Origin: Flavobacterium lacisediminis
Lineage (GTDB): Bacteria; Bacteroidota; Bacteroidia; Flavobacteriales; Flavobacteriaceae
DNA: 64,000 nucleotides
Reading direction: 5' to 3'
Assembly (NCBI RefSeq): GCF_025909975.1
Contig: NZ_JAPCIO010000001.1
Coordinates: forward strand, 248,001 to 312,000
Position 1 is the first letter of the stretch. Every line of letters starts with the position of its first letter. Below the pieces are notes generated by a model. That model made no database searches. It was not told where the DNA came from and worked only from the letters and a program-made list of their open reading frames with translations. Of this stretch, positions 17,064 through 26,056 are shown piece after piece. Made by a program: the position numbers and the translations under genes.

Positions 17064-18137
17064 ATGAAATTATTTATCCTTTTGTTGTTTCCTTTTGCTG
17101 TTTTTTCTCAAACTAATTTTCAAAAAATAAATGAAAAGACACGAGAGCTTGCAATTAAATATTTAAAAAAAGAGGATATCCCCGCAATGTCAATTTGTGT
17201 GTCTTACAATGATTCTATTGTTTTTTCTGAAGGTTTTGGTTTTGCGGACTTAGAAAAAAGAACCGAAGTTATTCCTTCAAAAACAAAATTCGAAATAGCA
17301 AGCATAACTAAAATGATTACAGCTGTTGTTTTAGGAAAAATGCATGAAGAAGGGACAATAAATTGGAACCATAGTCCATATTTTTACTTAGATAGTTTGT
17401 CTAAAAAACCATATGATTTTACTATCAAACAAGTTGCGGGTCATATTGCTGGATTAATTAGAAATCCAAGTGAAGAAGACTGGACAAAAAAAAACAACTA
17501 TTCAAAAAAAGAATTTTACCGAGTTTTTCAAAAAGATGATTTGTTATTTAAACCATTAACCAAGTTTTCTTACAGTAACTATGGTTATGTAATTTTAAGT
17601 TTTGTAATTGAAAAAATTAAGAATAAGAATATTTATGAAGTTCAAAAAGAACTGGTTTTTGATCCGTTACAAATGAAAAATACATTTATTAATGATGGAA
17701 ATTATGATGAAAACACAGTTTCTTTTTACAAAGATATAAATAATATAAAAGTTAAGTTCACAGATTATGTTTACAATGATACTAGTTATTCCTCAGGTTG
17801 TCATCTTTCAACTTCAGAGGACATTATAAAACTCGGAAATGCTTTTCTATTTGCAAATCGGCTTCTAAAACAAGAAACACTTATTGAATTGATAAAATCC
17901 CAAAAATTAATTGATGGAACCAAGACTAATTACGGAATTGGTATAATCTCAGGTAAAGATCAATTTGGAAACTTTTATTTTGGACATGGAGGAAATGCAA
18001 TTTCAGCAAGAAGCGAAGTAAAAATTTATCCAAGTTCTAAATTAGTAATTGTAATGCTAGCAAATAAATCAAAAGTTGATGAAGATGACTTTTTAGAAAA
18101 AATTGCTAAACATTATGTAGAATTTCTAAAACATTAA
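17064..18137 (+). CDS. Exported serine hydrolase, beta-lactamase/DD-peptidase fold
   Basis: This 357-residue protein has a signal peptide (1-16, ending VFSQ) and all three serine-reactive motifs: S80-I-T-K83, Y170-S171-N172 and HGG in FGHGGNAIS. That is the class C beta-lactamase/esterase/DD-peptidase superfamily; the HGG third motif argues for an esterase- or peptidase-like enzyme, not a resistance beta-lactamase. Unlike the related protein at 10465-11631, it has a cleavable signal and so may be soluble in the periplasm. Confidence 0.87.
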   Translation: MKLFILLLFPFAVFSQTNFQKINEKTRELAIKYLKKEDIPAMSICVSYNDSIVFSEGFGFADLEKRTEVIPSKTKFEIASITKMITAVVLGKMHEEGTINWNHSPYFYLDSLSKKPYDFTIKQVAGHIAGLIRNPSEEDWTKKNNYSKKEFYRVFQKDDLLFKPLTKFSYSNYGYVILSFVIEKIKNKNIYEVQKELVFDPLQMKNTFINDGNYDENTVSFYKDINNIKVKFTDYVYNDTSYSSGCHLSTSEDIIKLGNAFLFANRLLKQETLIELIKSQKLIDGTKTNYGIGIISGKDQFGNFYFGHGGNAISARSEVKIYPSSKLVIVMLANKSKVDEDDFLEKIAKHYVEFLKH

Positions 18138-18198
18138 ATTAATTCATTTTTCCATTCCCATCAAAAATCCGTAACTTTACCTTTCAAAACATACACAA

Positions 18199-19800
18199 AT
18201 GGACTTTTTATATCAAGACCCGTATCCAATTTTAAAAGACGATACACAATACAAAAAATTAACTTCTGATTACGTAAAAGTTGAACAACTTGGCGATAGA
18301 GAAATCTTAGTGGTGGATCCAAAAGGATTAGAATTATTAGCACAAGAAGCAATGGACGACGTTTCATTTATGTTGCGTTCGGCACATTTACAAAAACTAA
18401 GAAACATTATCGAAGACCCAGAAGCAACAGACAACGATCGTTTTGTGGCTTATAACTTATTGCAAAATGCTGCTGTAGCTGTAGAAGGTCAATTGCCTTC
18501 TTGCCAAGATACTGGAACTGCAATTGTAGTTGCTAAAAAAGGTGAAAACGTCTACACTGGTGTAGAAGATGGCGAATGGTTGTCAAAAGGAATTTACAAT
18601 ACATACCAAAATAAAAATCTTCGTTACTCACAAATTGTTCCGATTTCAATGTTTGAAGAAAAAAACTCAGGTTCGAATCTTCCTGCTCAAATTGATATTT
18701 ATGCTAAAAAAGGAAATTCATATGAATTCTTATTTTTAACAAAAGGTGGTGGTTCGGCGAACAAAACGTTTTTATATCAAAAAACCAAATCGTTGTTGAA
18801 TGAAAAATCGTTAGACGAATTTGTTCGCGAGCGTATTATGGATTTAGGAACAGCGGCTTGTCCTCCGTATCACTTGGCTATCGTTATCGGTGGCACTTCT
18901 GCAGAAGCGAATTTAGCAGCCGTGAAAAAAGCATCAGCAGGCTATTATGACAATTTACCAACTTCTGGAAATATGTCGGGTCAAGCATTTCGCGATTTAG
19001 AGTGGGAAAAAAGAGTACAAATTATTTGTCAAGAAAGTCAAATTGGAGCACAATTTGGTGGAAAATATTTAACACATGATGTGCGTGTGATTCGTTTACC
19101 ACGTCATGCCGCATCTTGCCCTGTTGGAATGGGAGTTTCTTGTTCAGCAGATAGAAATATCAAAGGAAAAATCACGAAAGACGGAATTTTCTTAGAACAA
19201 TTAGAAACCAATCCAGGTCAGTTTTTACCAACATCAGCGCCTCATTTAGAACCAGCAGTAGAAGTTGATTTGAATAAACCAATGTCTGAAATTTTAGCAG
19301 AATTATCGAAATACCCAATTAAAACGCGTTTGAAATTAAACGGAACTTTAATTGTAGCTCGTGATATTGCGCATGCAAAAATCAAAGAATTATTAGACGC
19401 TGGAAAACCAATGCCAGAATATTTCAAAAACCACCCAGTGTATTACGCGGGTCCAGCAAAAACTCCAGACGGAATGCCATCAGGAAGTTTTGGACCAACC
19501 ACTGCAGGAAGAATGGATGTTTATGTAGACGAATTCCAAGCTGCTGGTGGAAGCATGATTATGTTAGCGAAAGGAAATCGTTCGAAACAAGTAATGGATG
19601 CGTGTAAAAAATATGGTGGATTCTATTTAGGTTCGATTGGTGGTCCTGCTGCTATTTTAGCGAAAGAAAATATCTTAGCTGTTGAAGTAGTGGATTTTGA
19701 AGAATTAGGCATGGAAGCCGTTCGTAAAATTACCGTAAAAGATTTCCCGGCATTTATTATTACGGATGATAAAGGGAATGATTTTTTTATGAATCTTTAG
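18199..19800 (+). CDS. Fumarate hydratase, class I (iron-sulfur)
   Basis: This 533-residue enzyme interconverts fumarate and malate in the TCA cycle using a [4Fe-4S] cluster. The probable cluster ligands are C102 ([10 protein letters not shown]), C221 (TAACPPYH) and C315 (GVSCSADR), whose 119- and 94-residue spacing matches the known class I enzyme of Leishmania as I recall it. N- and C-terminal domains are fused in one chain, as in FumA/FumB. Oxygen sensitivity is expected from the class. A terminator follows at 19837. Confidence 0.95.
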   Translation: MDFLYQDPYPILKDDTQYKKLTSDYVKVEQLGDREILVVDPKGLELLAQEAMDDVSFMLRSAHLQKLRNIIEDPEATDNDRFVAYNLLQNAAVAVEGQLPSCQDTGTAIVVAKKGENVYTGVEDGEWLSKGIYNTYQNKNLRYSQIVPISMFEEKNSGSNLPAQIDIYAKKGNSYEFLFLTKGGGSANKTFLYQKTKSLLNEKSLDEFVRERIMDLGTAACPPYHLAIVIGGTSAEANLAAVKKASAGYYDNLPTSGNMSGQAFRDLEWEKRVQIICQESQIGAQFGGKYLTHDVRVIRLPRHAASCPVGMGVSCSADRNIKGKITKDGIFLEQLETNPGQFLPTSAPHLEPAVEVDLNKPMSEILAELSKYPIKTRLKLNGTLIVARDIAHAKIKELLDAGKPMPEYFKNHPVYYAGPAKTPDGMPSGSFGPTTAGRMDVYVDEFQAAGGSMIMLAKGNRSKQVMDACKKYGGFYLGSIGGPAAILAKENILAVEVVDFEELGMEAVRKITVKDFPAFIITDDKGNDFFMNL

Positions 19801-19836
19801 TCTTAGAACAAAGAGAATAGAATATAGAAAATAGAC

Positions 19837-19873
19837 AAACCTGTGAGTTGAAAGACTTGCGGGTTTTTTATTT
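19837..19873 (+). terminator. Terminator after fumarase (copy 1 of a duplicated terminator)
   Basis: A stem ACCTGTGAGT/ACTTGCGGGT with G-U pairs is followed by a T6 run. The 37-base unit is repeated at 20362-20398 with only two differences. Its T-run overlaps the stop codon of the convergent gene downstream. Confidence 0.75.
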
Positions 19874-20305
19874 AAAATAAGATTCTAATAACGTTATTGA
19901 TTTTTTGACTTTACTATCAAATGTGAATTTTAGAATTAAGATAAAAACAATCAAAAATGGAAAAAACAACAACACTTGTTTCTCTTGAATTTTAGTATAA
20001 ATAAACAAAATAAAAAGAGGTTCGACTAATATTATAAACCACAATACTTTTTTCATTATCGAACTTAAATCAAACACTAAGTCGACTTGATTACTATGAA
20101 TTTTTCCTGAGATTTCTGGGCGAAATTGATTTCTTGGTCCGTAATCAAATGTGGGCTTAATATTAATTTCTCCGCTTAAATTTACATTTCCTTCAAAATC
20201 GAATTTAGAATTGTCACGATGAAAATTTTCAACCTTAGCTTGAAGAATTGCAATGATTTCTTCATTTGAAAGTTTTGATTTTATGGTGTGTAATTTTTTG
20301 AACAT
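19868..20305 (-). CDS. Small protein with two membrane helices, unknown function
   Basis: The 145-residue protein starts at the ATG at 20305; an upstream TTG (20326) lies in a repeat and is less likely. The soluble N-terminal part of about 80 residues contains LSNEEIIAILQAKVENFHRD. Two adjacent membrane helices follow at about residues 82-125, and a short charged tail with DSKVKKSITLLESYF closes it. I do not recognise the family. The gene is bracketed by two nearly identical terminator copies, which suggests it was inserted downstream of fumarase. Confidence 0.55.
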   Translation of the reverse strand: MFKKLHTIKSKLSNEEIIAILQAKVENFHRDNSKFDFEGNVNLSGEINIKPTFDYGPRNQFRPEISGKIHSNQVDLVFDLSSIMKKVLWFIILVEPLFILFIYTKIQEKQVLLFFPFLIVFILILKFTFDSKVKKSITLLESYFK

Positions 20306-20318
20306 GATTTTAAAATTT

Positions 20319-20357
20319 AAACGCAAAGGCGCAAAGTTTTTCGCAAAGCACGCAAAA
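20319..20357. repeat. Short intergenic array of GCAAAG units
   Basis: The hexamer GCAAAG (mostly CGCAAAG) recurs at irregular short spacing in this 39-base stretch, with a final degenerate unit GCAAAA. From memory, similar GCAAAG-rich intergenic runs are common in Flavobacterium genomes. It separates the inserted small gene from the second terminator copy. Confidence 0.45.
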
Positions 20358-20361
20358 TAGG

Positions 20362-20398
20362 AAACCTGTGAGTAGAAAGACTTGCAGGTTTTTTATTT
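20362..20398. terminator. Second copy of the duplicated terminator
   Basis: This hairpin plus T-run is 35/37 identical to 19837-19873. As in copy 1, the T-run covers the stop codon of the next minus-strand gene (20393). It now faces the start of the 145-residue gene. Confidence 0.7.
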
Positions 20399-20635
20399 GA
20401 TAATTAAAGAATTAGTCATAATTAAGGTCTGATTTAAACCCTCATCAGTTAAATTACCAGTCACCAAAATTTCTTCCTTTTCTAATAATTGTACTTCATC
20501 TGATTTGTTATCAAAAAGCACAATAATTTTCCTTTTTATTCCTGTATATTCTATTTCTGCTGATAAATAATAATGTCCACCATAAGCTCCATTAGATAAA
20601 ACATTATATTCTGAAAATTTATGTTGAAAAATCAT
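20393..20635 (-). CDS. Small protein of unknown function downstream of rlmI
   Basis: An 80-residue protein reads from the ATG at 20635. It begins MIFQHKFSEYNVLSNGAYGG, is beta-strand-rich throughout, and ends EEILVTGNLTDEGLNQTLIM, a pattern like a small OB-fold, although I do not recognise a family. A longer frame runs upstream into rlmI but only as antisense-frame sequence; the ATG 11 bases after the rlmI stop is the sensible start and suggests co-transcription with rlmI. No signal peptide is seen. Confidence 0.5.
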   Translation of the reverse strand: MIFQHKFSEYNVLSNGAYGGHYYLSAEIEYTGIKRKIIVLFDNKSDEVQLLEKEEILVTGNLTDEGLNQTLIMTNSLIIK

Positions 20636-20646
20636 TTTACAATACT

Positions 20647-21813
20647 TTATTCGACAAACAACACCAATCCTTTCAAATAATGACCTTCTGGATGGTAAAT
20701 ATTCGTTGGGTGATCGGGTCCTTGCTCTAATTTGTGTAAAACCCTGATGTTTCTTCCGGTTTCTATGGCTGCTGCTGCAACTGTGTTGTAAAATAAAACA
20801 TCGTCTATGACTTGTGAGCAAGAGAACGTGAATAGAATTCCGTTGGGTGCTAAGGCTTTAAATCCTGCAATGTTTAAACGTTTGTAGGCTTGCGTTGCGG
20901 TGTGTTTACTTTTGATGCTTTTCGCGAAAGCGGGTGGATCTAATACGATGACATCATATTGTTGTGTGTGCTCTTTCATGAAGTTGAACACATCGTCAGC
21001 AACTGCTTTATGATTAGCATTTGGAAAATTCAATTCCATATTACTGGCTGCTAAATCTACCGCTTTTTGAGAAATATCTACCGAGGTAACTAATTCTGCT
21101 CCTGCGCTCATCGCGTAAATTGAAAATCCTCCAGTGTAGCAAAAGGTGTTTAGCACTTTTTTGCCTTTTGAGAATTCACCTAATAATTTACGGTTTTCGC
21201 GTTGGTCTAAGAAGAAACCAGTTTTTTGTCCTTCAACCCAATTTACTGAAAACAAAATGTTGTTCTCTTTGGCAACCGCTTCTGCTTTATTTCCGAATAA
21301 GAAATAATCAGTTCCAGTATTCGGTAAAGTTCCTGAGCTTTTGCAATAAATGGTTTCGCAATAGTCTGGAAAATTAGATTTTATGGCTTCAGAAATTTGC
21401 TCCATTTGAAGAAAAACACCTGTCGAATGCGCTTGAATCACCCAATTTTTATCGTAATAATCAATAATTAATCCCGAAATGCCATCGCCTTCTCCGTGAA
21501 TCACTCGGAACGCATTGGTAACTTCAAAATCTAATAACTGAGTGCGCAAATACCAAGCCGATTGTAGTTTGGCTGCCCAAAAGTTTTCAGAAAAAGTCTC
21601 TTCGCCGAAAGTCAAAATACGAACTACAATACTTCCTTTATCACTGAAATATCCGGTTCCTAAATGATTGTTTTTCGAATCGACTACATCTACCATTTCG
21701 CCATCGTTTATTTCACGACTTACGCCATAAACCGCACCACTGAAAATCCAAGGGTGACGACGTTGAATAGATTTTTCTTTACCTGATTTTAGAATTACTT
21801 TTGGTAAGCTCAT
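20647..21813 (-). CDS. rlmI: 23S rRNA cytosine-C5 methyltransferase, RlmI type
   Basis: The 388-residue protein has an N-terminal PUA-type RNA-binding domain (about 1-80, RRHPWIFSGAVYGV) and a class I SAM-dependent methyltransferase domain. Visible motifs are the SAM loop LNTFCYTGGFSIYAMSAGA, the catalytic block VLDPPAFAKS and the cysteine segment FTFSCSQVID, where the Cys is the likely nucleophile. RlmI methylates C1962 of 23S rRNA in E. coli; the same target here is inferred. Confidence 0.9.
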   Translation of the reverse strand: MSLPKVILKSGKEKSIQRRHPWIFSGAVYGVSREINDGEMVDVVDSKNNHLGTGYFSDKGSIVVRILTFGEETFSENFWAAKLQSAWYLRTQLLDFEVTNAFRVIHGEGDGISGLIIDYYDKNWVIQAHSTGVFLQMEQISEAIKSNFPDYCETIYCKSSGTLPNTGTDYFLFGNKAEAVAKENNILFSVNWVEGQKTGFFLDQRENRKLLGEFSKGKKVLNTFCYTGGFSIYAMSAGAELVTSVDISQKAVDLAASNMELNFPNANHKAVADDVFNFMKEHTQQYDVIVLDPPAFAKSIKSKHTATQAYKRLNIAGFKALAPNGILFTFSCSQVIDDVLFYNTVAAAAIETGRNIRVLHKLEQGPDHPTNIYHPEGHYLKGLVLFVE

Positions 21814-21822
21814 TTTCTTTAA

Positions 21823-21864
21823 AATATATAAAAACCTGACAGGTTAGAGTAACCTATCAGGTTT
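21823..21864 (-). terminator. Terminator of the ricT-gldH-pbp1A-scoAB run
   Basis: AAACCTGA and TCAGGTTT frame an inner AGGTT/AACCT stem. On the minus strand the hairpin is followed by a T-rich tail. It lies 20 bases after the scoB stop. Confidence 0.8.
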
Positions 21865-21883
21865 AAAATTATAAACTCTTTTA

Positions 21884-22543
21884 TTAATCGATTTTCATTT
21901 CCGGAATTTCTCCTTCAATGATTAAATCGGCTTCAGTTGCTTTGATAATATCTTCTACTGAAACACCTGGCGCTCTTTCTAACAATTTGAAACCATTTGG
22001 AGTGATTTCTAAAACGGCTAATTCCGTAACAACTTTTTTCACACAACCAACACCGGTTAATGGAAGCGTACATTTTTTAAGAATTTTTGATTCTCCAGCT
22101 TTGTTTACGTGCATCATAGCTACGATAATATTTTCTGCTGAAGCTACTAAATCCATAGCGCCACCCATTCCTTTTACCATTTTTCCTGGAATTTTCCAGT
22201 TGGCAATATCTCCATTTTCAGAAACTTCCATCGCACCTAAAATAGTTAAATCTACTTTTTGCGCACGAATCATTCCAAAACTAAAAGCAGAATCAAAGAA
22301 ACTTGCTCCTGGCAAAGTGGTAATCGTTTGTTTTCCTGCGTTGATGATGTCAGCATCTTCTTCTCCTTCAAAAGGAAATGGCCCCATACCTAAAACTCCA
22401 TTTTCCGACTGAAATTCTACTGAAATATCGGTACGAACGTAATTGGCAACTAAAGTTGGGATTCCGATTCCTAAGTTTACATAGTAACCGTCTTTAACTT
22501 CTTGTGCTATTCTTTTTGCGATTTGATTTTTATCTAATGCCAT
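21884..22543 (-). CDS. scoB: 3-oxoacid CoA-transferase, subunit B
   Basis: This 219-residue beta subunit of succinyl-CoA:3-ketoacid CoA-transferase moves CoA between succinyl-CoA and acetoacetate. The start KRIAQEVKDGYYVNLGIGIP and the catalytic-glutamate motif SENGVLGMGPFP (about 51-62) are typical. The alpha subunit gene ends two bases upstream. The pair is used in ketone body or branched-chain amino acid catabolism; the physiological direction is inferred only from the family. Confidence 0.93.
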   Translation of the reverse strand: MALDKNQIAKRIAQEVKDGYYVNLGIGIPTLVANYVRTDISVEFQSENGVLGMGPFPFEGEEDADIINAGKQTITTLPGASFFDSAFSFGMIRAQKVDLTILGAMEVSENGDIANWKIPGKMVKGMGGAMDLVASAENIIVAMMHVNKAGESKILKKCTLPLTGVGCVKKVVTELAVLEITPNGFKLLERAPGVSVEDIIKATEADLIIEGEIPEMKID

Positions 22544-22545
22544 GA

Positions 22546-23247
22546 TTAACTTCTTTGTCTAACAGTTCTTTGTTCAATTCTTTTCTCAAATTTCTCACCT
22601 TGGAAAATACGGTTTACCATAATTCCAGGAATGTGAATTTCGTTTGGATTTAAAGTTCCTGCTGGTACTAATTCTTCAACCTCAGCAATAGTGATTTTTG
22701 CAGCACCTGCCATACAAGCGTTGAAATTACGAGCCGTTCCTTTGAAAATAAGGTTTCCTGCTTCGTCACCTTTCCATGCTTTTACGATAGAAAAATCAGC
22801 TTTGTAAGCCAATTCCATCACGTGCATTTTTCCGTTGAATTCGCGTGTTTCTTTTCCTTCGGCAACTTCCGTTCCGAAACCTGCTGGAGTAAAGAATGCT
22901 GGAATTCCGGCTTGAGCAGCACGACATTTTTCAGCTAAAGTTCCTTGTGGAGTTAATTCTACATCTAATTCTCCTGAAAGCATTTGACGTTCAAATTCAG
23001 CGTTTTCTCCCACATAAGAAGAAATCATTTTTTTGATTTGACGTTTTTGTAATAGTAATCCCAATCCGAAATCATCCACACCTGCGTTGTTTGAAATACA
23101 AGTTAGATTGGCTACATTTTTATTTACTAATTCAGCAATACTGTTTTCGGGAATACCACAAAGACCAAAACCACCTAACATGATAGTTTGTCCGTCTTGA
23201 ATTCCTTCCAACGCTTCTTTAACGTTATTAACTTTTCTAGAAATCAT
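22546..23247 (-). CDS. scoA: 3-oxoacid CoA-transferase, subunit A
   Basis: This 233-residue alpha subunit pairs with ScoB. Signature stretches are [19 protein letters not shown] near residue 20, [15 protein letters not shown] near 53 and [20 protein letters not shown] near 175. Separate A and B subunits are the usual bacterial arrangement. It lies 18 bases after the pbp1A stop, so it is probably read as part of a longer minus-strand operon starting at ricT. Confidence 0.93.
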   Translation of the reverse strand: MISRKVNNVKEALEGIQDGQTIMLGGFGLCGIPENSIAELVNKNVANLTCISNNAGVDDFGLGLLLQKRQIKKMISSYVGENAEFERQMLSGELDVELTPQGTLAEKCRAAQAGIPAFFTPAGFGTEVAEGKETREFNGKMHVMELAYKADFSIVKAWKGDEAGNLIFKGTARNFNACMAGAAKITIAEVEELVPAGTLNPNEIHIPGIMVNRIFQGEKFEKRIEQRTVRQRS

Positions 23248-23265
23248 ATTTTGGTTTGTTGTTGT

Positions 23266-25557
23266 TTATAATCCGAATTCGTCCATGTCTGGCTCGTCTG
23301 TTGGAACAGCTGTGGTATCAACTACTTTTTTAGGTGTCCAACAATCTACTTTTATTTGCAAATCTTCTGGTTTTTCAAATGGTTCTTTCGATACATCTAA
23401 ATCACTATCGGCATAACATTTTTTCATGAAGATTCCCCAAATAGGTAATGCCATAGTAGCTCCTTGACCTAATCTTGTGGCTCTAAAGTGAGCTGCTCTA
23501 TCTTCGTTTCCTACCCAAACTCCTGTGGCTAAATTAGGTACCATTCCAATAAACCACCCATCTGAGTTGTTTTGTGAAGTTCCTGTTTTTCCTGCAATTG
23601 GATTTCCAAAACTATAATCGTATTGGATGAATCCGCCACCACCATATTTTAAACGAGCTCCTGTTCCTGAACTAGTAACCCCTTCCATTAATTTCACAAC
23701 AGCATAGGCAACATCTTTGTTCACAACATCTTTAGTAAATGGTACAGGTTGATCGATTATCACTCCGTTTTTATCTTCAATTTTAATAATAAACGTTGGC
23801 TTTACATATACTCCTTGATTAGCAAACGTACTCATTGCACCAACCATTTGTTCCACAGTAATATCTACAGCACCCAGGGCAATAGACGGTTGTTCCGGAA
23901 TATCAGATGTAACTCCCAATTCTTTCGCCATGTCAACAACTGCTTTTGGTCCCACTCTGTCAATTAATTTAGCTGAAACCGTATTCACCGAATTTGCTAA
24001 TGCTTTTTGTAATGTAATGGTTCCTCTATAATTGCCATCGGAATTTTTTGGCGACCAATCAGCATCGATTCCCCATTTGCCTTTTGGCATGGTGAAATAA
24101 CTATCAATAATAGAATCACAAGGCGACATTCCTAATTGTTCGATAGCAGTTGCATACAAAAATGGTTTAAAAGTAGAACCTACTTGTCTTGCTCCTTGCC
24201 CAACGTGATCGTATTGGAAATATTTGTAATTAACTCCTCCAACCCAGGCTTTAATGTGACCATTTCTTGGTTCCATAGCCATCATCCCTGTTTGCAACAT
24301 GTGTTTGTAGTAAATGATGGAATCTTTTGGTTTCATGATGGTGTCTTTTTCACCTTCATATGTAAAGATTTTCATTTTAGCTGCTACATCAAAAGACTTA
24401 ATAATTTCTTCCTCAGTTTTTCCATTCAAGTCCATTTTTCTCCAACGCTCTGAATTTTTCATGGCTTGCATCATGATTTGCTGCGTTTGCTCTGGAGTAA
24501 TATCTACAAATGGGGCATTTTCTTTGTCTTTGGCATTAATGAAGAATTCTTTCTGTAAATTTTTCAAGTGCTCGGTTACCGCTTCCTCTGCATATTGTTG
24601 CATTTTTGAATCGATGGTCGTGTAGATTTTTAAACCATCTCGATACAAATCATATTCTGTTCCATCTGGTTTTAAATGATCTTTCACCCATTTCTTCATG
24701 TAATCTCTTAGATATTCTCTGAAATAAGTAGCGCTTCCTTCGGAATGACTTTCAGGTTTAAAATCTAACTTGATAGGAAGTTTTTTTAGTTCTTCTTTTT
24801 TTGATTCGGTAATTACACCATTTTTAACCATTTGACCTAAAACCGTATTTCTTCGGTCTAGAACCAATTTTGCTCTTTTTTTTCGGTTTGGATTATATAA
24901 AGATGGGTTTTTTAACATTCCGATGAATAAAGCTGACTCCTCAATAGTTAAATCTTTTGGTTCTTTATTCATATAAATTTTAGCCGCTGAACGAATTCCA
25001 ACCGCACCATTTACAAAATCTACTTGATTTAAGTAAAGCGCAATGATTTCTTGTTTGGTATATTGACGTTCCAAACGGATAGCAATAATCCATTCTTTTA
25101 CTTTTTGAATTACTCTGAATAAAATGAATTTTGAACCTTCTCCGTGGAATAAATTTTTAGCTAACTGCTGGGTTAGTGTACTTGCTCCTCCATCTCGACC
25201 TAATCTAACAACTGCACGTAAAGTTCCTTTGGCATCAATTCCTGAGTGTTCGTAAAAACGTTCGTCTTCTGTTGCTACAAGTCCTTTTACTAAATGTTGT
25301 GGAAGTTCGTGATATTTAACTGGAGTTCTATTTTCTTTATAAAATTTACCAATTACTACTCCATCTGAAGAAATAATTTCTGTTGCAACATTTGAATCTG
25401 GATTTTCCAAATCATCAAACGAAGGCATTTTTCCGAAAAACCCCCAAGAAGCAAATAAAAATAATAAAATGATTCCCAAAAATCCGTACATAAAAAGTTG
25501 CCAAAACTTTCTTTTGTATTCGGAATAATCGTTAGTAACTGCTTTTTTAGTAGCCAT
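23266..25557 (-). CDS. Class A penicillin-binding protein 1A
   Basis: The 763-residue bifunctional peptidoglycan synthase has a cytoplasmic tail, one membrane helix (about 20-42), a GT51 transglycosylase domain with catalytic E97 (TEDERFYEHSG) and GGASTLTQQLAKNLF, and a transpeptidase domain with S461-x-x-K464, S523-V-N525 and K657-T-G. A long insert separates the two domains (about 330-410). It polymerises and crosslinks cell wall glycan in the periplasm. It starts one base after the gldH stop. Confidence 0.95.
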   Translation of the reverse strand: MATKKAVTNDYSEYKRKFWQLFMYGFLGIILLFLFASWGFFGKMPSFDDLENPDSNVATEIISSDGVVIGKFYKENRTPVKYHELPQHLVKGLVATEDERFYEHSGIDAKGTLRAVVRLGRDGGASTLTQQLAKNLFHGEGSKFILFRVIQKVKEWIIAIRLERQYTKQEIIALYLNQVDFVNGAVGIRSAAKIYMNKEPKDLTIEESALFIGMLKNPSLYNPNRKKRAKLVLDRRNTVLGQMVKNGVITESKKEELKKLPIKLDFKPESHSEGSATYFREYLRDYMKKWVKDHLKPDGTEYDLYRDGLKIYTTIDSKMQQYAEEAVTEHLKNLQKEFFINAKDKENAPFVDITPEQTQQIMMQAMKNSERWRKMDLNGKTEEEIIKSFDVAAKMKIFTYEGEKDTIMKPKDSIIYYKHMLQTGMMAMEPRNGHIKAWVGGVNYKYFQYDHVGQGARQVGSTFKPFLYATAIEQLGMSPCDSIIDSYFTMPKGKWGIDADWSPKNSDGNYRGTITLQKALANSVNTVSAKLIDRVGPKAVVDMAKELGVTSDIPEQPSIALGAVDITVEQMVGAMSTFANQGVYVKPTFIIKIEDKNGVIIDQPVPFTKDVVNKDVAYAVVKLMEGVTSSGTGARLKYGGGGFIQYDYSFGNPIAGKTGTSQNNSDGWFIGMVPNLATGVWVGNEDRAAHFRATRLGQGATMALPIWGIFMKKCYADSDLDVSKEPFEKPEDLQIKVDCWTPKKVVDTTAVPTDEPDMDEFGL

Positions 25558-25558
25558 G

Positions 25559-26056
25559 TTATTTGATTTTTTCTATTCTTAAACCTAATTCTGTAATTCC
25601 TTTTAGTTCTGACACACCATCAACTTTTCCAGTTTCTCTCACTGCCTGAACTACCTCAACATTATATTTTCCTATTCTTTTAAATCTGAAATTCTTTAAA
25701 TACCACAACTTACTTTCCTTAACGTCTGAAAAACCTTCTCCTAATAGCGTTCCATCTGGATTTGCCATTAGGTATTCCAAAGTATCCACCGCAATAGTTG
25801 GTTTTTTACCTGGTTCTTTCATTGTTACAATCAAATACATGTTGTTGAACGGATAATCGTTGTTGTTTCTCACATTTAAAAATAAATGATACGGATTTAC
25901 CGTGTCTTTTTGTTCAAATGCAAAACGCAACGTGTCTGATTTTTTCCAAGAACCGTCTAACTCTTTGTATTCGCTAAAAAATTGCTTTTCATCGCAAGAG
26001 AAAAAAAGCAAAGCAAACAGTATTAATCCAATAAATTTAGTCTTTTTTAGGAGCAT
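25559..26056 (-). CDS. gldH: Gliding motility lipoprotein GldH
   Basis: This 165-residue lipoprotein has a signal peptide with the lipid-accepting Cys21 (LLFFSC). GldH signatures include ELDGSWKKSDTLRFAF, YHLFLNVRNNNDYPFNNMYL and the C-terminal GKYNVEVVQAVRE. GldH is required for gliding in Flavobacterium johnsoniae and is linked to the T9SS/gliding machinery. The ATG at 26056 places the lipobox correctly; a longer frame starts inside ricT and would put about 21 extra residues before the signal. It overlaps the ricT 3' end by 20 bases. Confidence 0.9.
   Translation of the reverse strand: MLLKKTKFIGLILFALLFFSCDEKQFFSEYKELDGSWKKSDTLRFAFEQKDTVNPYHLFLNVRNNNDYPFNNMYLIVTMKEPGKKPTIAVDTLEYLMANPDGTLLGEGFSDVKESKLWYLKNFRFKRIGKYNVEVVQAVRETGKVDGVSELKGITELGLRIEKIK

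Noticed and set aside
10465-18137. The two beta-lactamase-fold proteins as antibiotic resistance genes
   Set aside because: The third motif is HLG or HGG rather than KTG, and the sequences resemble the general serine hydrolase families of Bacteroidota.
20319-20357. CRISPR-like array
   Set aside because: Units are 6-7 bases with irregular spacing and no unique spacers; no cas genes are present.
20393-20821. A 142-codon frame covering the small gene downstream of rlmI
   Set aside because: Its first 62 codons are out-of-frame rlmI sequence with no plausible protein pattern; the ATG at 20635 gives a sensible 80-residue protein.
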